A stretch of 15,628 bases of DNA from an uncultured Microbacteriaceae bacterium. GTDB lineage: Bacteria > Actinomycetota > Actinomycetes > Actinomycetales > Microbacteriaceae. The notes under the pieces were generated by a model. It saw nothing but the letters and a program-made list of their open reading frames with translations, made no database searches and was not told where the DNA came from. The DNA lies in the NCBI GenBank assembly GCA_903907615.1, contig CAIVOR010000003.1, forward strand, positions 1 to 15,628, in the 5' to 3' direction. Positions within the stretch are counted from its first letter, which is position 1. Each line of letters starts with the position of its first letter. Positions 1-7,265 of the stretch are shown one piece after another. The position numbers and the translations under genes are program-made.

Positions 1-1
1 G

Positions 2-799
2 TTGGCTCTGGGCTTCGACGCCGTGTGCACGGGCCACTATGCCATTGTGCGCACCACCGGCTCCGGCCAGCGCGAACTGCACCGCGCGAGCGCCTGGGCC
101 AAGGACCAGTCGTACGTGCTGGGCGTGCTCACCTCAGACCAACTGGCACACGTCATGTTCCCGCTGGGCGACACGCCATCCAAGGCGGATGTTCGCGCCG
201 AGGCCGAGCGCCGCGGACTGTCGGTCGCGCAAAAGCCAGACAGCCACGACATCTGCTTCATTCCCGATGGTGATACGCGCGGCTGGCTCGAGGAACGCTT
301 GGGCGCCCACGAGGGCCCCATTGTCGACACCACCGGTGCCGAGTTGGGAACGCACGCCGGTGCCGCCGGATTCACCGTGGGCCAGCGCAAGGGGCTCGAC
401 ATCTCGCGCCCGGCGGCCGACGGTCGTCCGCGCTTCGTCTTGGAGGTGCGTCCCGCCACCAACACGGTCATCGTTGGCCCCAAGGAAGCCCTCGACCTCG
501 CCGAGATTGCCGGCAACGTGTTCTCGTGGTGTGGCGAGGAGCCCGCGGACATCGATTCGGGCATCGACGTTCACGTGCAGATTCGGGCACACTCCGATCC
601 GGTTCTCGCGACGGCGGTGCGCGTCACCACCGACGCCGGCATAACCGAAATTGTCGTTCGCCCCGATAAACCGCTCAATGCCGTCTCGCCCGGGCAGACG
701 GCCGTCCTCTATGCCGACACGCGCGTCCTGGGGCAGTTCACCATTGCCCGCACGACGCCCGTCGCCATTTCAATTCCCGACGCTGCGCTGGTTGAGTAG
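2..799 (+). CDS. mnmA: tRNA-specific 2-thiouridylase MnmA, C-terminal part
   Basis: MnmA thiolates U34 in the wobble position of tRNALys, tRNAGlu and tRNAGln, using ATP and a persulfide relay. The N-terminal PP-loop lies outside the window, so the gene is 5' truncated and the first codon seen is not its start. Counting from the window edge, the visible parts are TGHYA (residues 10-14), KDQSYVL (34-40), the catalytic-cysteine segment KPDSHDICFIPDGD with C85, GQRKGL, and the C-terminal beta-barrel ending in SPGQTAVLY. These are family hallmarks and leave little doubt. The last residues (ALVE) and the TAG stop are written by a dispersed palindromic repeat that begins at 787, so the original C-terminus may have been different. 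It is followed after 39 nt by ligA on the same strand. Confidence 0.95.
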   Translation: MALGFDAVCTGHYAIVRTTGSGQRELHRASAWAKDQSYVLGVLTSDQLAHVMFPLGDTPSKADVRAEAERRGLSVAQKPDSHDICFIPDGDTRGWLEERLGAHEGPIVDTTGAELGTHAGAAGFTVGQRKGLDISRPAADGRPRFVLEVRPATNTVIVGPKEALDLAEIAGNVFSWCGEEPADIDSGIDVHVQIRAHSDPVLATAVRVTTDAGITEIVVRPDKPLNAVSPGQTAVLYADTRVLGQFTIARTTPVAISIPDAALVE

Positions 800-822
800 T
801 CGCGCAGCGACGTATCGAAACC
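787..822 (+). repeat. Palindromic repeat (REP-like) copy A, at the mnmA stop codon
   Basis: The unit starts GCTGGTTGAGTAG, has a small inner stem TCGC-gca-GCGA (800-810), and ends CGTATCGAAACC. The same flanks occur in copies at 15164-15315 and, in reverse orientation, at 5344-5404. The mnmA TAG stop is inside the element. It fills most of the mnmA-ligA gap, so it could also form a weak RNA hairpin there. There is no T-run after it, so I do not call it a terminator. Confidence 0.8.
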
Positions 823-838
823 CCGAACGAAGAACCTC

Positions 839-2914
839 ATGACCACATTCGATGCCGCCCTCGCGGAATCACAGGCGCTGACCGAACGCATCGAGCAGGC
901 CCGGCTGGCCTACTACGAGCGCAACGAGAGCGTGATTTCCGACGCCGACTACGACGTACTCATGCGACGCCTCGAAGAACTTGAGGCGACCTTCCCGCAA
1001 TTGCAGGGGCAAGACTCACCCACGCTCTCGGTGGGCGGTCGCGTCGCGTCCACTTTCGACCCGGTGACGCACGCCGAGCGCATGATGAGCCTCGACAACG
1101 TTTTCGACGAAGAGCAGTTCGCCGCCTGGTATGACCGCGTGGTCAAGGATGCGGCCACGTCGCCACGACTGCTGTGTGAGCTCAAGATTGATGGCCTCGC
1201 CATCTCACTCACGTACGTCAACGGCACTCTCACTCAGGCCGCAACGCGCGGCGACGGCGTTGTGGGCGAGGACGTCACGGCGAACGTCAAGACCATCGCG
1301 GGCATCCCGCATCGGTTGTCGGGCGCGGGCTGGCCGGCCCTGGTGGAGGTGCGCGGCGAGATTTTCTTCCCGATTGAGGCTTTTCACCAGATCAATGAGC
1401 AGTTGGCCGAGGCCGACGAGAAGGTGTTTGCCAATCCTCGTAACGCCGCATCAGGTTCGCTGCGTCAGAAGGATGCCACCAAGACCGCTGGCCGCCCCCT
1501 GCGCATGCTTGTGCACGGCATCGGCGCGTGGGCGGATGTGCCGGTGGCCACGCAATCCGACGTTTACGGACTGCTTGCCGGTTGGGGACTGCCCGTCTCC
1601 ACGCACTTCCGCGTGGTCGACGCGGCCGAAGGCGCCATCGCGTTCATCCGTCAGATGGGCGCGGCCCGCGACTCGGTGGAGCACGAGATCGACGGCATCG
1701 TGGTCAAGGTCGACGACCTAGCCGTGCAGCGCGAACTGGGATCGACCTCGCGGGCACCGCGCTGGGCCATCGCCTTTAAGTATCCGCCCGAGCAGGTCAA
1801 CACCAAGCTCGTTGATATTCGGGTGAGCGTGGGACGCACGGGTCGCGCCACGCCCTATGCGGTTGTCGAGCCCGTCAAGGTCGCCGGCTCCACGGTGGAG
1901 TTCGCCACCCTGCACAATCAAGACGTGGTGCGCGCCAAGGGCGTGCTCATCGGCGACACCATCGTTATTCGCAAGGCGGGCGACGTGATTCCCGAAGTTC
2001 TTGGCCCGGTGCTGGAATTGCGCGACGGCACCGAGCGCGCGTTTGTGATGCCCACCGGGTGCCCCGAGTGCGGGGCCACCTTGGCTCCCGCGAGCGAGGG
2101 CGACGTCGATTTGCGATGCCCCAACGCACGTAGCTGCCCGGCCCAGGTGCGTGGCCGCGTGGAGCACATCGGTAGTCGGGGCGGGCTCGACATCGAGGGC
2201 TTGGGGGAAGTGGCCGCGGGCGCACTCACCAATCACGTCGACGGCGAGACGCCTCCGCTCGAAACCGAGGCGGGTCTCTTCGGTGTGACCATCGACGACC
2301 TGCTCGGTAACGCCTACTTCCGCAACGCCGACGGGGGTGCCTCCAAGAATGCCCTCGAACTGCTCGCCAACCTTGAGCTCGCTAAGACCAAGCCTCTGTG
2401 GCGTCTCTTGGTCTCGCTCAACATTCGACACGTGGGTCCCGTGGCCGCTCGGGCCCTCGCCGACTACTTCGGTTCACTCGATGCCATCCGCGCCGCGAGC
2501 ACCGACGAACTTGCCGCGGTTGACGGAGTCGGCGCCATCATTGCCGAGTCGTTGAATGGTTGGTTCGACATCGACTGGCACCGCGACATCGTTGACGCCT
2601 GGACGCGCGATGGAGTTCAGTGGAGCACGCCCGGCCATGCGGGGCCGGGAGCCCGCTCGCAGGTCGACGGTCCGTGCTCGGGGCTGATCATCGTGGCCAC
2701 CGGCTCACTCGAGGGATACACGCGCGAGGGGGCCGAGGAAGCCATCATCGCCGCGGGCGCCAAACCGTCGTCGAGTGTGTCGAAAAAGACCGACTTTGTG
2801 GCCGCCGGACCGGGCGCCGGATCAAAACTCGCGAAAGCCGAAGAGTTGGGCATCCCCGTTCTCGACGCGGCCGGGTTTACCCGCCTGCTCGCCGGTGGCC
2901 CCGGCGCCGTCTAG
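839..2914 (+). CDS. ligA: NAD-dependent DNA ligase LigA
   Basis: This is the replicative and repair DNA ligase, sealing nicks with NAD+ as AMP donor. At 691 aa it matches the usual ~670-690 aa. The domains appear in order. An Ia region with YY and DADYDVL (residues 25-41) is followed by the adenylation domain with the catalytic lysine in ELKIDG (K116), TRGDG, EVRGEIFFP, NPRNAASGSLRQ, HEIDGIVVKVD and WAIAFKYPPE. An OB fold follows with VGRTGRATP and IRKAGDVIPE. The four-cysteine zinc finger is C408, C411, C427, C433. A helix-hairpin-helix region (HVGPVAARALADYFGS, DGVG) and a C-terminal BRCT domain (from about 615) complete the protein. No key residue is missing. The ATG at 839 has only a weak purine stretch upstream (GAACGAAGAA). 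The next gene starts 15 nt after the stop, which suggests cotranscription. Confidence 0.98.
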   Translation: MTTFDAALAESQALTERIEQARLAYYERNESVISDADYDVLMRRLEELEATFPQLQGQDSPTLSVGGRVASTFDPVTHAERMMSLDNVFDEEQFAAWYDRVVKDAATSPRLLCELKIDGLAISLTYVNGTLTQAATRGDGVVGEDVTANVKTIAGIPHRLSGAGWPALVEVRGEIFFPIEAFHQINEQLAEADEKVFANPRNAASGSLRQKDATKTAGRPLRMLVHGIGAWADVPVATQSDVYGLLAGWGLPVSTHFRVVDAAEGAIAFIRQMGAARDSVEHEIDGIVVKVDDLAVQRELGSTSRAPRWAIAFKYPPEQVNTKLVDIRVSVGRTGRATPYAVVEPVKVAGSTVEFATLHNQDVVRAKGVLIGDTIVIRKAGDVIPEVLGPVLELRDGTERAFVMPTGCPECGATLAPASEGDVDLRCPNARSCPAQVRGRVEHIGSRGGLDIEGLGEVAAGALTNHVDGETPPLETEAGLFGVTIDDLLGNAYFRNADGGASKNALELLANLELAKTKPLWRLLVSLNIRHVGPVAARALADYFGSLDAIRAASTDELAAVDGVGAIIAESLNGWFDIDWHRDIVDAWTRDGVQWSTPGHAGPGARSQVDGPCSGLIIVATGSLEGYTREGAEEAIIAAGAKPSSSVSKKTDFVAAGPGAGSKLAKAEELGIPVLDAAGFTRLLAGGPGAV

Positions 2915-2929
2915 GGCATCGAGCGCATC

Positions 2930-3493
2930 ATGACCGAATTCATCTATTACACGTCGTCGTCACTCAACGGCTACATCGCCGATGCCCACAACTCGCTCGA
3001 GTGGCTGTTTGCCGTGGATGCGTCCGAGGGAAGTCCTGATACGGCGGCATTCATCGAATCGGTGGGTGTTCAGGTGATGGGGTCCACCACGTACGAGTGG
3101 CTGCTGCACAGTGAGGGGCTCTTGGACGTCCCCCAGAAGTGGCAACGCTTCTTTGGCTCGCTCAATACGTGTGTGCTCACCTCACGGCAGTTGCCCACCC
3201 CCGAGGGTGCCCACATCACATTCTTCACGGGGACAGTCGCCGAGCACGTGACCCAGATCGAGACGCTCGCCGGTGATCGAAACGTGTGGGTGGTTGGCGG
3301 GGGAGACGTCGCCGCACAGTTCCTGGAAGCTGGACGGCTCAATCGCATCGAAGTGACCTTCGCCCCCGTCGCGCTCGCCGGAGGCGCACCCCTGCTTCCG
3401 CGCTTTGTTTCTGCCGGGCGACTCACACTTGAGGCCGTGCACAAAGAGGGGCCCTTCGCTCGGTTGACCTATCGGGTCGTCGCGCGACCGTGA
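2930..3493 (+). CDS. RibD C-terminal/dihydrofolate reductase-like protein
   Basis: This 187-aa protein has the DHFR-like fold of the RibD C-terminal reductase family, as in stand-alone YyaP/YwjB-type proteins. The N-terminal strand IYYTSSSLNGYIAD resembles the family start, usually followed by a Trp-containing segment (here LEWLF). GSTTYEW matches the conserved G-x-x-T-Y-E/D motif. WVVGGGDVAAQFLEAGRLNRIEV followed by PVALAGGAPLLP is the characteristic C-terminal NADPH-binding signature. The physiological substrate of such stand-alone members is mostly unknown. It lacks the RibD deaminase domain and has no riboflavin gene beside it, so a direct role in riboflavin synthesis is not supported here. 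It lies 15 nt after ligA with a weak ribosome site and may simply ride in that transcript. Confidence 0.85.
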   Translation: MTEFIYYTSSSLNGYIADAHNSLEWLFAVDASEGSPDTAAFIESVGVQVMGSTTYEWLLHSEGLLDVPQKWQRFFGSLNTCVLTSRQLPTPEGAHITFFTGTVAEHVTQIETLAGDRNVWVVGGGDVAAQFLEAGRLNRIEVTFAPVALAGGAPLLPRFVSAGRLTLEAVHKEGPFARLTYRVVARP

Positions 3494-3505
3494 ATCGACG
3501 ACCCG

Positions 3506-3533
3506 TCTTACTGGGCAGCCCGCCCTCGGTAGG
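3506..3533 (+). promoter_or_regulatory. Possible promoter for gatCAB
   Basis: TTACTG and TAGGCT are separated by 16 bases just upstream of gatC. The -10 fits TANNNT but the -35 is poor. A purine-rich AGAGGGG between it and the gatC ATG serves as ribosome site. Transcription from ligA upstream is the alternative. Confidence 0.3.
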
Positions 3534-3544
3534 CTAGAGGGGCT

Positions 3545-3847
3545 ATGTCAGACATCTCCGAAGACCGCGTTCGTCACCTCGCCGGGCTTGCCCGCATCGA
3601 CCTGACCAACGACGAAGTCACGCACCTCACGGCCGAACTCAGCAAGATTGTCGATGTGGTGGCCACGGTTTCTGCCGCCGCCACCGACGACATCCCGGCC
3701 ACCAGCCACCCCATCCCGCTCACCAACGTGTATCGCGACGATGTGGTCACCGATGACGTGCTGACCACCGAGCAGGCGCTTTCCGGAGCGCCCGAGCACG
3801 ACGGGTCGCGTTTCAAGGTGTCGGCCATTCTGGGCGAGGAGCAGTAG
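3545..3847 (+). CDS. gatC: Asp-tRNA(Asn)/Glu-tRNA(Gln) amidotransferase subunit C
   Basis: GatC is the small subunit that wraps around and stabilises GatA against GatB in the GatCAB complex. At 100 aa it has the usual size. The conserved N-terminal core is visible: VRHLAGLARIDLTNDE, then a helix with LSKIVDVV, and a C-terminal segment with NVYRDDVVTDD and APEHDGSRFKVSAIL, close to the family ending (P....G.F.VP.IL). The ATG at 3545 is preceded by AGAGGGG, a good ribosome site. The TAG stop overlaps the GTG start of gatA by one base (TAGTG), so the two are very likely translationally coupled. Confidence 0.95.
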   Translation: MSDISEDRVRHLAGLARIDLTNDEVTHLTAELSKIVDVVATVSAAATDDIPATSHPIPLTNVYRDDVVTDDVLTTEQALSGAPEHDGSRFKVSAILGEEQ

Positions 3848-5418
3848 TGACCGACCTCACGCGCCACACCGCTGCCGAGCTGGCCGCCCAGCTTGCCGAC
3901 GGCACCACCACGAGTGTTGCCGTCACTCAGGCCCACCTCGACCGCATCGCCGCCGTCGACGGCACGATTCACGCGTTTCTGCACGTCAACCCCGAACTGT
4001 CGCTCGCCGCAGCGGCTGCGAGCGATGCCCGTCGCGCTTCCGGTAAGCCGCTGAGCGACCTCGACGGCGTGCCACTGGCCATCAAGGACGTGCTCGTCAC
4101 CACCGACATGCCCTCGACCTCGGGTTCCAAAATTCTCGAAGGCTGGATGAGCCCGTACGACGCCACCGTGGTCACCCGCGCCCGCGAGGCCGGACTCGTT
4201 CCCCTGGGCAAGACCAACATGGACGAATTCGCCATGGGCTCGTCCACCGAACACTCTGCCTACGGACCCACGCGCAACCCCTGGGACACCGATCGCATTC
4301 CCGGCGGTTCGGGCGGTGGTTCGGCCGCTGCCGTGGCCGCGTTCGAGGCCCCCTTTGCTCTCGGCAGTGACACCGGCGGATCCATTCGCCAGCCCGCGCA
4401 CATCACCGGCACTGTGGGCATGAAGCCGACATACGGTTCGGTCAGTCGCTACGGCGCCATCGCGTTGGCCTCCAGCCTCGACCAGGTCGGCCCGTGTTCG
4501 CGCACCGTGCTCGATGCGGCTCTGCTGCACGACGTGATCGGCGGATACGACCGTCACGATTCGACGTCGCTGAAAGACGCGTGGCCGTCGTTCGCCGAAG
4601 CCGCGCGCTCAGGTGCGCAGCCCGGCTCCCTCAAGGGCCTCAAGGTCGGTGTGGTGAGCCAGTACGCCGGTGAGGCGTTCCAGACCGGCGTCATGACGCG
4701 ATTCCGCGAATCCCTCGAGATGTTGGCTGCCGCCGGTGCCGAGATTGTTGACGTGAGCCTGCCCAGCGTTGAGCACGCCGTGGCCGCCTACTATCTGATT
4801 CTTCCGGCCGAGGCATCCAGTAACCTCGCCAAGTTCGACTCCGTGCGATTTGGCATGCGCGCCACGATCGCGGGTGGCGGAACGGTCGAGCAGGTCATGT
4901 CGGCCACGCGCGAAGCCGGATTCGGCCCCGAGGTCAAGCGCCGCATCATCCTCGGTACCTACGCGCTGTCGGCGGGTTACTACGACGCCTACTACGGCAG
5001 TGCGCAGAAGGTGCGCACACTCATTCAGCGCGACTTCGATCAGGCATTTGCATCGGTTGACGTTCTCGCCACTCCCACGGCTCCCACGACCGCGTGGAAG
5101 CTCGGCGAGAAGCTCGACGATCCGCTGGCCATGTACGCGCAAGACATCGCCACGATTCCGGCCAACCTTGCCGGCATCCCCGGCATCAGCATCCCCTCGG
5201 GAATTGCCCCCGAGGACGGGTTGCCCGTGGGCATCCAGTTCTTGGCTCCCGCGCGTCACGACGCCAAGCTGTATTCGGTAGCCGCCGGACTTGAGGCTCT
5301 TCTGCACGCGCAGTGGGGCGGTCCGCTCACCTCGCAAGCACCTGATTTCGATACGGCTGTGCCTACTCAATCAGCGCGATCGGTGTCGCCTACTCAATCA
5401 ACGCGAGGGGGTGCCTGA
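3847..5418 (+). CDS. gatA: Asp-tRNA(Asn)/Glu-tRNA(Gln) amidotransferase subunit A
   Basis: GatA is the glutaminase subunit of GatCAB. It releases ammonia from glutamine and channels it to GatB. The amidase-signature triad is present: K80 in LAIKD, the cis-serine S155 in PGGSGGGSA, and the nucleophile S179 in DTGGSIRQP. GKTNMDEFAMGSS and TYGSVSRYG are also typical. The GTG start at 3847 is preceded by GAGGAG five bases upstream and overlaps the gatC stop. At 523 aa it is longer than the usual ~485-510 aa. The last 25 residues (499-523, beginning PDFDTAV and containing PTQS twice) are unlike any GatA core and are encoded by a palindromic repeat. The catalytic part looks intact. The stop overlaps the gatB ATG by one base (TGATG). 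Confidence 0.97.
   Translation: MTDLTRHTAAELAAQLADGTTTSVAVTQAHLDRIAAVDGTIHAFLHVNPELSLAAAAASDARRASGKPLSDLDGVPLAIKDVLVTTDMPSTSGSKILEGWMSPYDATVVTRAREAGLVPLGKTNMDEFAMGSSTEHSAYGPTRNPWDTDRIPGGSGGGSAAAVAAFEAPFALGSDTGGSIRQPAHITGTVGMKPTYGSVSRYGAIALASSLDQVGPCSRTVLDAALLHDVIGGYDRHDSTSLKDAWPSFAEAARSGAQPGSLKGLKVGVVSQYAGEAFQTGVMTRFRESLEMLAAAGAEIVDVSLPSVEHAVAAYYLILPAEASSNLAKFDSVRFGMRATIAGGGTVEQVMSATREAGFGPEVKRRIILGTYALSAGYYDAYYGSAQKVRTLIQRDFDQAFASVDVLATPTAPTTAWKLGEKLDDPLAMYAQDIATIPANLAGIPGISIPSGIAPEDGLPVGIQFLAPARHDAKLYSVAAGLEALLHAQWGGPLTSQAPDFDTAVPTQSARSVSPTQSTRGGA
5344..5404 (+). repeat. Palindromic repeat (REP-like) copy B, inside the 3' end of gatA
   Basis: GATTTCGATACG ... CTACTCAATCAGC (5344-5375) is the inverse complement of the layout at 787-822. 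It is followed by a second right half, CTACTCAATCAACGC (5390-5404). Both are read in frame and encode the GatA tail with its two PTQS repeats. Copy B has drifted from the consensus (AATCA in place of AACCA). The gatB ribosome site GAGGGGG begins immediately after it. Confidence 0.75.
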
Positions 5419-6917
5419 TGGCTAAGGCAAAACTGATGGACTTCGACAAGGCGCTCGAGCTCTTCGAGCCCGTGCTCGGTTTCGAGGTGCACGTCGAGCT
5501 CAACACCACGACCAAAATGTTCTCGTCGGCACCCAACGAATTTGGTGGGGAACCAAACTCCAACGTCACGCCCGTGTGCCTCGGCCTGCCCGGGTCCTTG
5601 CCCGTGGTCAACGAGCAGGCCGTGCGCTACTCGATTAGCCTGGGCCTCGCGCTCGGTTGCTCCATCGCCCCCTCGTCGCGGTTCGCGCGCAAGAACTACT
5701 TCTACCCCGACCTGGCCAAGAACTATCAGATCTCGCAGTTTGACGAACCCATCGCTTTTGAGGGCAAGGTCGACGTTGAGTTGTCCGACGGGCGCATCGT
5801 CTCCGTCGACATCGAGCGTGCCCACATGGAAGAAGACGCCGGCAAGTTGACCCATGTGGGTGGGGCCACCGGCCGCATCCAGGGCGCCGAATACTCGCTG
5901 GTCGACTACAACCGGGCCGGTGTTCCGCTCGTTGAAATTGTGACCAAGGTCATTTACGGCGCCGAGGCAGACGCTCCCGAACTTGCCAAGGCGTACGTGG
6001 CCACCATCCGTGACATCGTGGTGGCACTTGGCATTTCGGATGCCCGCATGGAGCGCGGCAATCTTCGCTGTGACGCCAACGTGTCGTTGCGTCCCCGCGG
6101 CCAAGAGAAGCTGGGCACGCGCACGGAGACCAAAAACGTCAACTCCCTGCGATCGGTGGAGCGGGCCGTGCGCTATGAGATTCAGCGCCAAGCGCAGATT
6201 CTCAGTGAGGGTGGCACCATCGTCCAGGAGACCCGGCACTGGCACGAAGACACCGGAGCCACGTCGGCCGGTCGCCCCAAGTCGGATGCCGACGACTACC
6301 GTTACTTCCCCGAGCCGGACCTACTTCCGGTCGAACCGTCGGTCGAGCTCATCGAAGAACTGCGCGCCGCACTGCCTGAGCAGCCGGCCGAGCGCAAACG
6401 CCGGCTCAAGGCTGAATGGGGCTTTTCCGACCTGGAATTCCAGGATGTCGTGAACTCCGGCTTACTCAGCGAGCTCGTGGCCACGGTGTCGGCGGGCGCC
6501 TCACCTCAGGCCGCCCGCAAGTGGTGGACGGGCGAGATTGCGCGCATTGCCAACGCGGCCGACCGCGAGCCCACCGAGCTCATCACGGGTGCTCAGGTAG
6601 CCGAAGTGCAACTGCTCGTCGACGAGGGTGTGCTCAACGACCGCATGGCTCGCCAAGTTCTTGAGGCCGTCATCGCCGGCGAGGGATCTGCTCGCGAGAT
6701 TGTCGACGCGAAGGGCCTTGCGGTTGTGAGCGACGATGGCGCTCTCATCGCGGCCATCGACACAGCACTTGCTGCTCAGCCCGATGTGCTCGAAAAGATT
6801 CGCGAGGGCAAGGTTCAGGCTGCCGGCGCGGTGATCGGTGCCGTCATGCAGGCCATGCAGGGCAAAGCCGACGCCGCTCGAGTGCGCGAACTCGTGCTCG
6901 AGAGGGCTCAGGCGTAG
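5418..6917 (+). CDS. gatB: Asp-tRNA(Asn)/Glu-tRNA(Gln) amidotransferase subunit B
   Basis: GatB binds the misacylated tRNA, activates the glutamyl or aspartyl carboxylate with ATP and transfers ammonia from GatA. At 499 aa it has a normal length. Family motifs run in order: GFEVHVELNTTTKMFSSAPN near residues 20-37, GLPGSLPVVNEQAV, DLAKNYQISQFDEPI, HMEEDAGK, DYNRAGVPLVEIVT, RGNLRCDANVSL, TKNVNSLR, ETRHW and YRYFPEPDLLP. A helical then YqeY-like tail domain fills the last ~150 residues and ends GAVIGAVMQAMQGKADAA. The ATG at 5418 has GAGGGGG six bases upstream, within or just after the repeat-derived tail of gatA. No terminator hairpin is evident after the TAG stop. A promoter-like site follows within about 15 nt. 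Confidence 0.97.
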   Translation: MAKAKLMDFDKALELFEPVLGFEVHVELNTTTKMFSSAPNEFGGEPNSNVTPVCLGLPGSLPVVNEQAVRYSISLGLALGCSIAPSSRFARKNYFYPDLAKNYQISQFDEPIAFEGKVDVELSDGRIVSVDIERAHMEEDAGKLTHVGGATGRIQGAEYSLVDYNRAGVPLVEIVTKVIYGAEADAPELAKAYVATIRDIVVALGISDARMERGNLRCDANVSLRPRGQEKLGTRTETKNVNSLRSVERAVRYEIQRQAQILSEGGTIVQETRHWHEDTGATSAGRPKSDADDYRYFPEPDLLPVEPSVELIEELRAALPEQPAERKRRLKAEWGFSDLEFQDVVNSGLLSELVATVSAGASPQAARKWWTGEIARIANAADREPTELITGAQVAEVQLLVDEGVLNDRMARQVLEAVIAGEGSAREIVDAKGLAVVSDDGALIAAIDTALAAQPDVLEKIREGKVQAAGAVIGAVMQAMQGKADAARVRELVLERAQA

Positions 6918-6928
6918 CCCCCGCTAAC

Positions 6929-6956
6929 TTGCACTCGCCCACGCGAATGCCATACT
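6929..6956 (+). promoter_or_regulatory. Likely promoter of the small membrane protein gene
   Basis: TTGCAC and CATACT are separated by 16 bases, 31 nt upstream of the small-protein ATG. This is the right geometry for a housekeeping sigma promoter, with a fair -10 and a moderate -35. The local sequence is clearly AT-richer than its surroundings. Confidence 0.45.
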
Positions 6957-6986
6957 AAAAACACCACCACAACAGAAAGTCGGACC

Positions 6987-7160
6987 ATGCGCGTACTCAT
7001 CTTCGTTATCAGCATGATTCTTTTCCTTGCCAGCTGGTACGTCATGGCTCAGGCATTCAATGTGCCCGGTTACGAGGGCTGGATCTTCGCCGGTGGCATC
7101 ATCCTTTTCACCCTGTCGATCATGATTCCGTTCATGGCTCGCGGGCGTCGTCGCTCATAA
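6987..7160 (+). CDS. Small two-helix membrane protein, function unknown
   Basis: I do not recognise this 57-residue protein. It has two hydrophobic segments, about residues 3-22 (VLIFVISM ... WYVMAQ) and 31-50 (GWIFAGGIILFTLSIMIPFM). A short polar turn (NVPGYE) joins them, and the tail is strongly basic (ARGRRRS), which by the positive-inside rule suggests a hairpin with both ends in the cytoplasm. The ATG at 6987 has AGAAAG seven bases upstream. Support for a real gene comes from third-position GC preference, a promoter-like site upstream and a strong intrinsic terminator starting 20 nt after the stop, so it looks like a self-contained transcription unit. Confidence 0.75.
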   Translation: MRVLIFVISMILFLASWYVMAQAFNVPGYEGWIFAGGIILFTLSIMIPFMARGRRRS

Positions 7161-7180
7161 CTCCGGCTTCACAGACGACG

Positions 7181-7214
7181 AAACCCGGATCAAAGGCGAT
7201 TCGGGTTTTCGTTT
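7181..7214 (+). terminator. Intrinsic terminator
   Basis: An 11-bp stem pairs AAACCCGGATC (7181-7191) with GATTCGGGTTT (7198-7208), with one G-U wobble and a six-base loop AAAGGC. The T-rich run TTCGTTTATC follows at once. It reads only in the + direction and ends the small membrane protein transcript, separating it from the adenylating enzyme gene. Confidence 0.85.
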
Positions 7215-7255
7215 ATCTCCCGTGAGCTCGCCGACTCAGACCCCAATGCCACCGG

Positions 7256-7261
7256 TAGTCT
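7256..7261 (+). promoter_or_regulatory. Possible -10 box for a leaderless transcript
   Basis: TAGTCT fits the actinobacterial TANNNT -10 and ends only 4 nt before one ATG (7266) and 7 nt before a second in-frame ATG (7269). Transcription would start at or very near the start codon. No Shine-Dalgarno sequence is visible, which agrees with a leaderless mRNA. The -35 region is weak. Confidence 0.35.
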
Positions 7262-7265
7262 CGGG

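Noticed and set aside
1718..2431. Antisense open frame opposite ligA (237 codons)
   Set aside because: It is a shadow frame inside a fully conserved ligase gene.
3574..4557. Long antisense open frame opposite gatC and gatA (327 codons)
   Set aside because: The high-GC codon bias of the real gene keeps the opposite frame open. Its product is Gly/Val/Arg-rich without motifs, and gatC/gatA are certain.
5394..6245. Antisense open frame opposite gatB (283 codons)
   Set aside because: It is a shadow of gatB with no ribosome site or recognisable domain.
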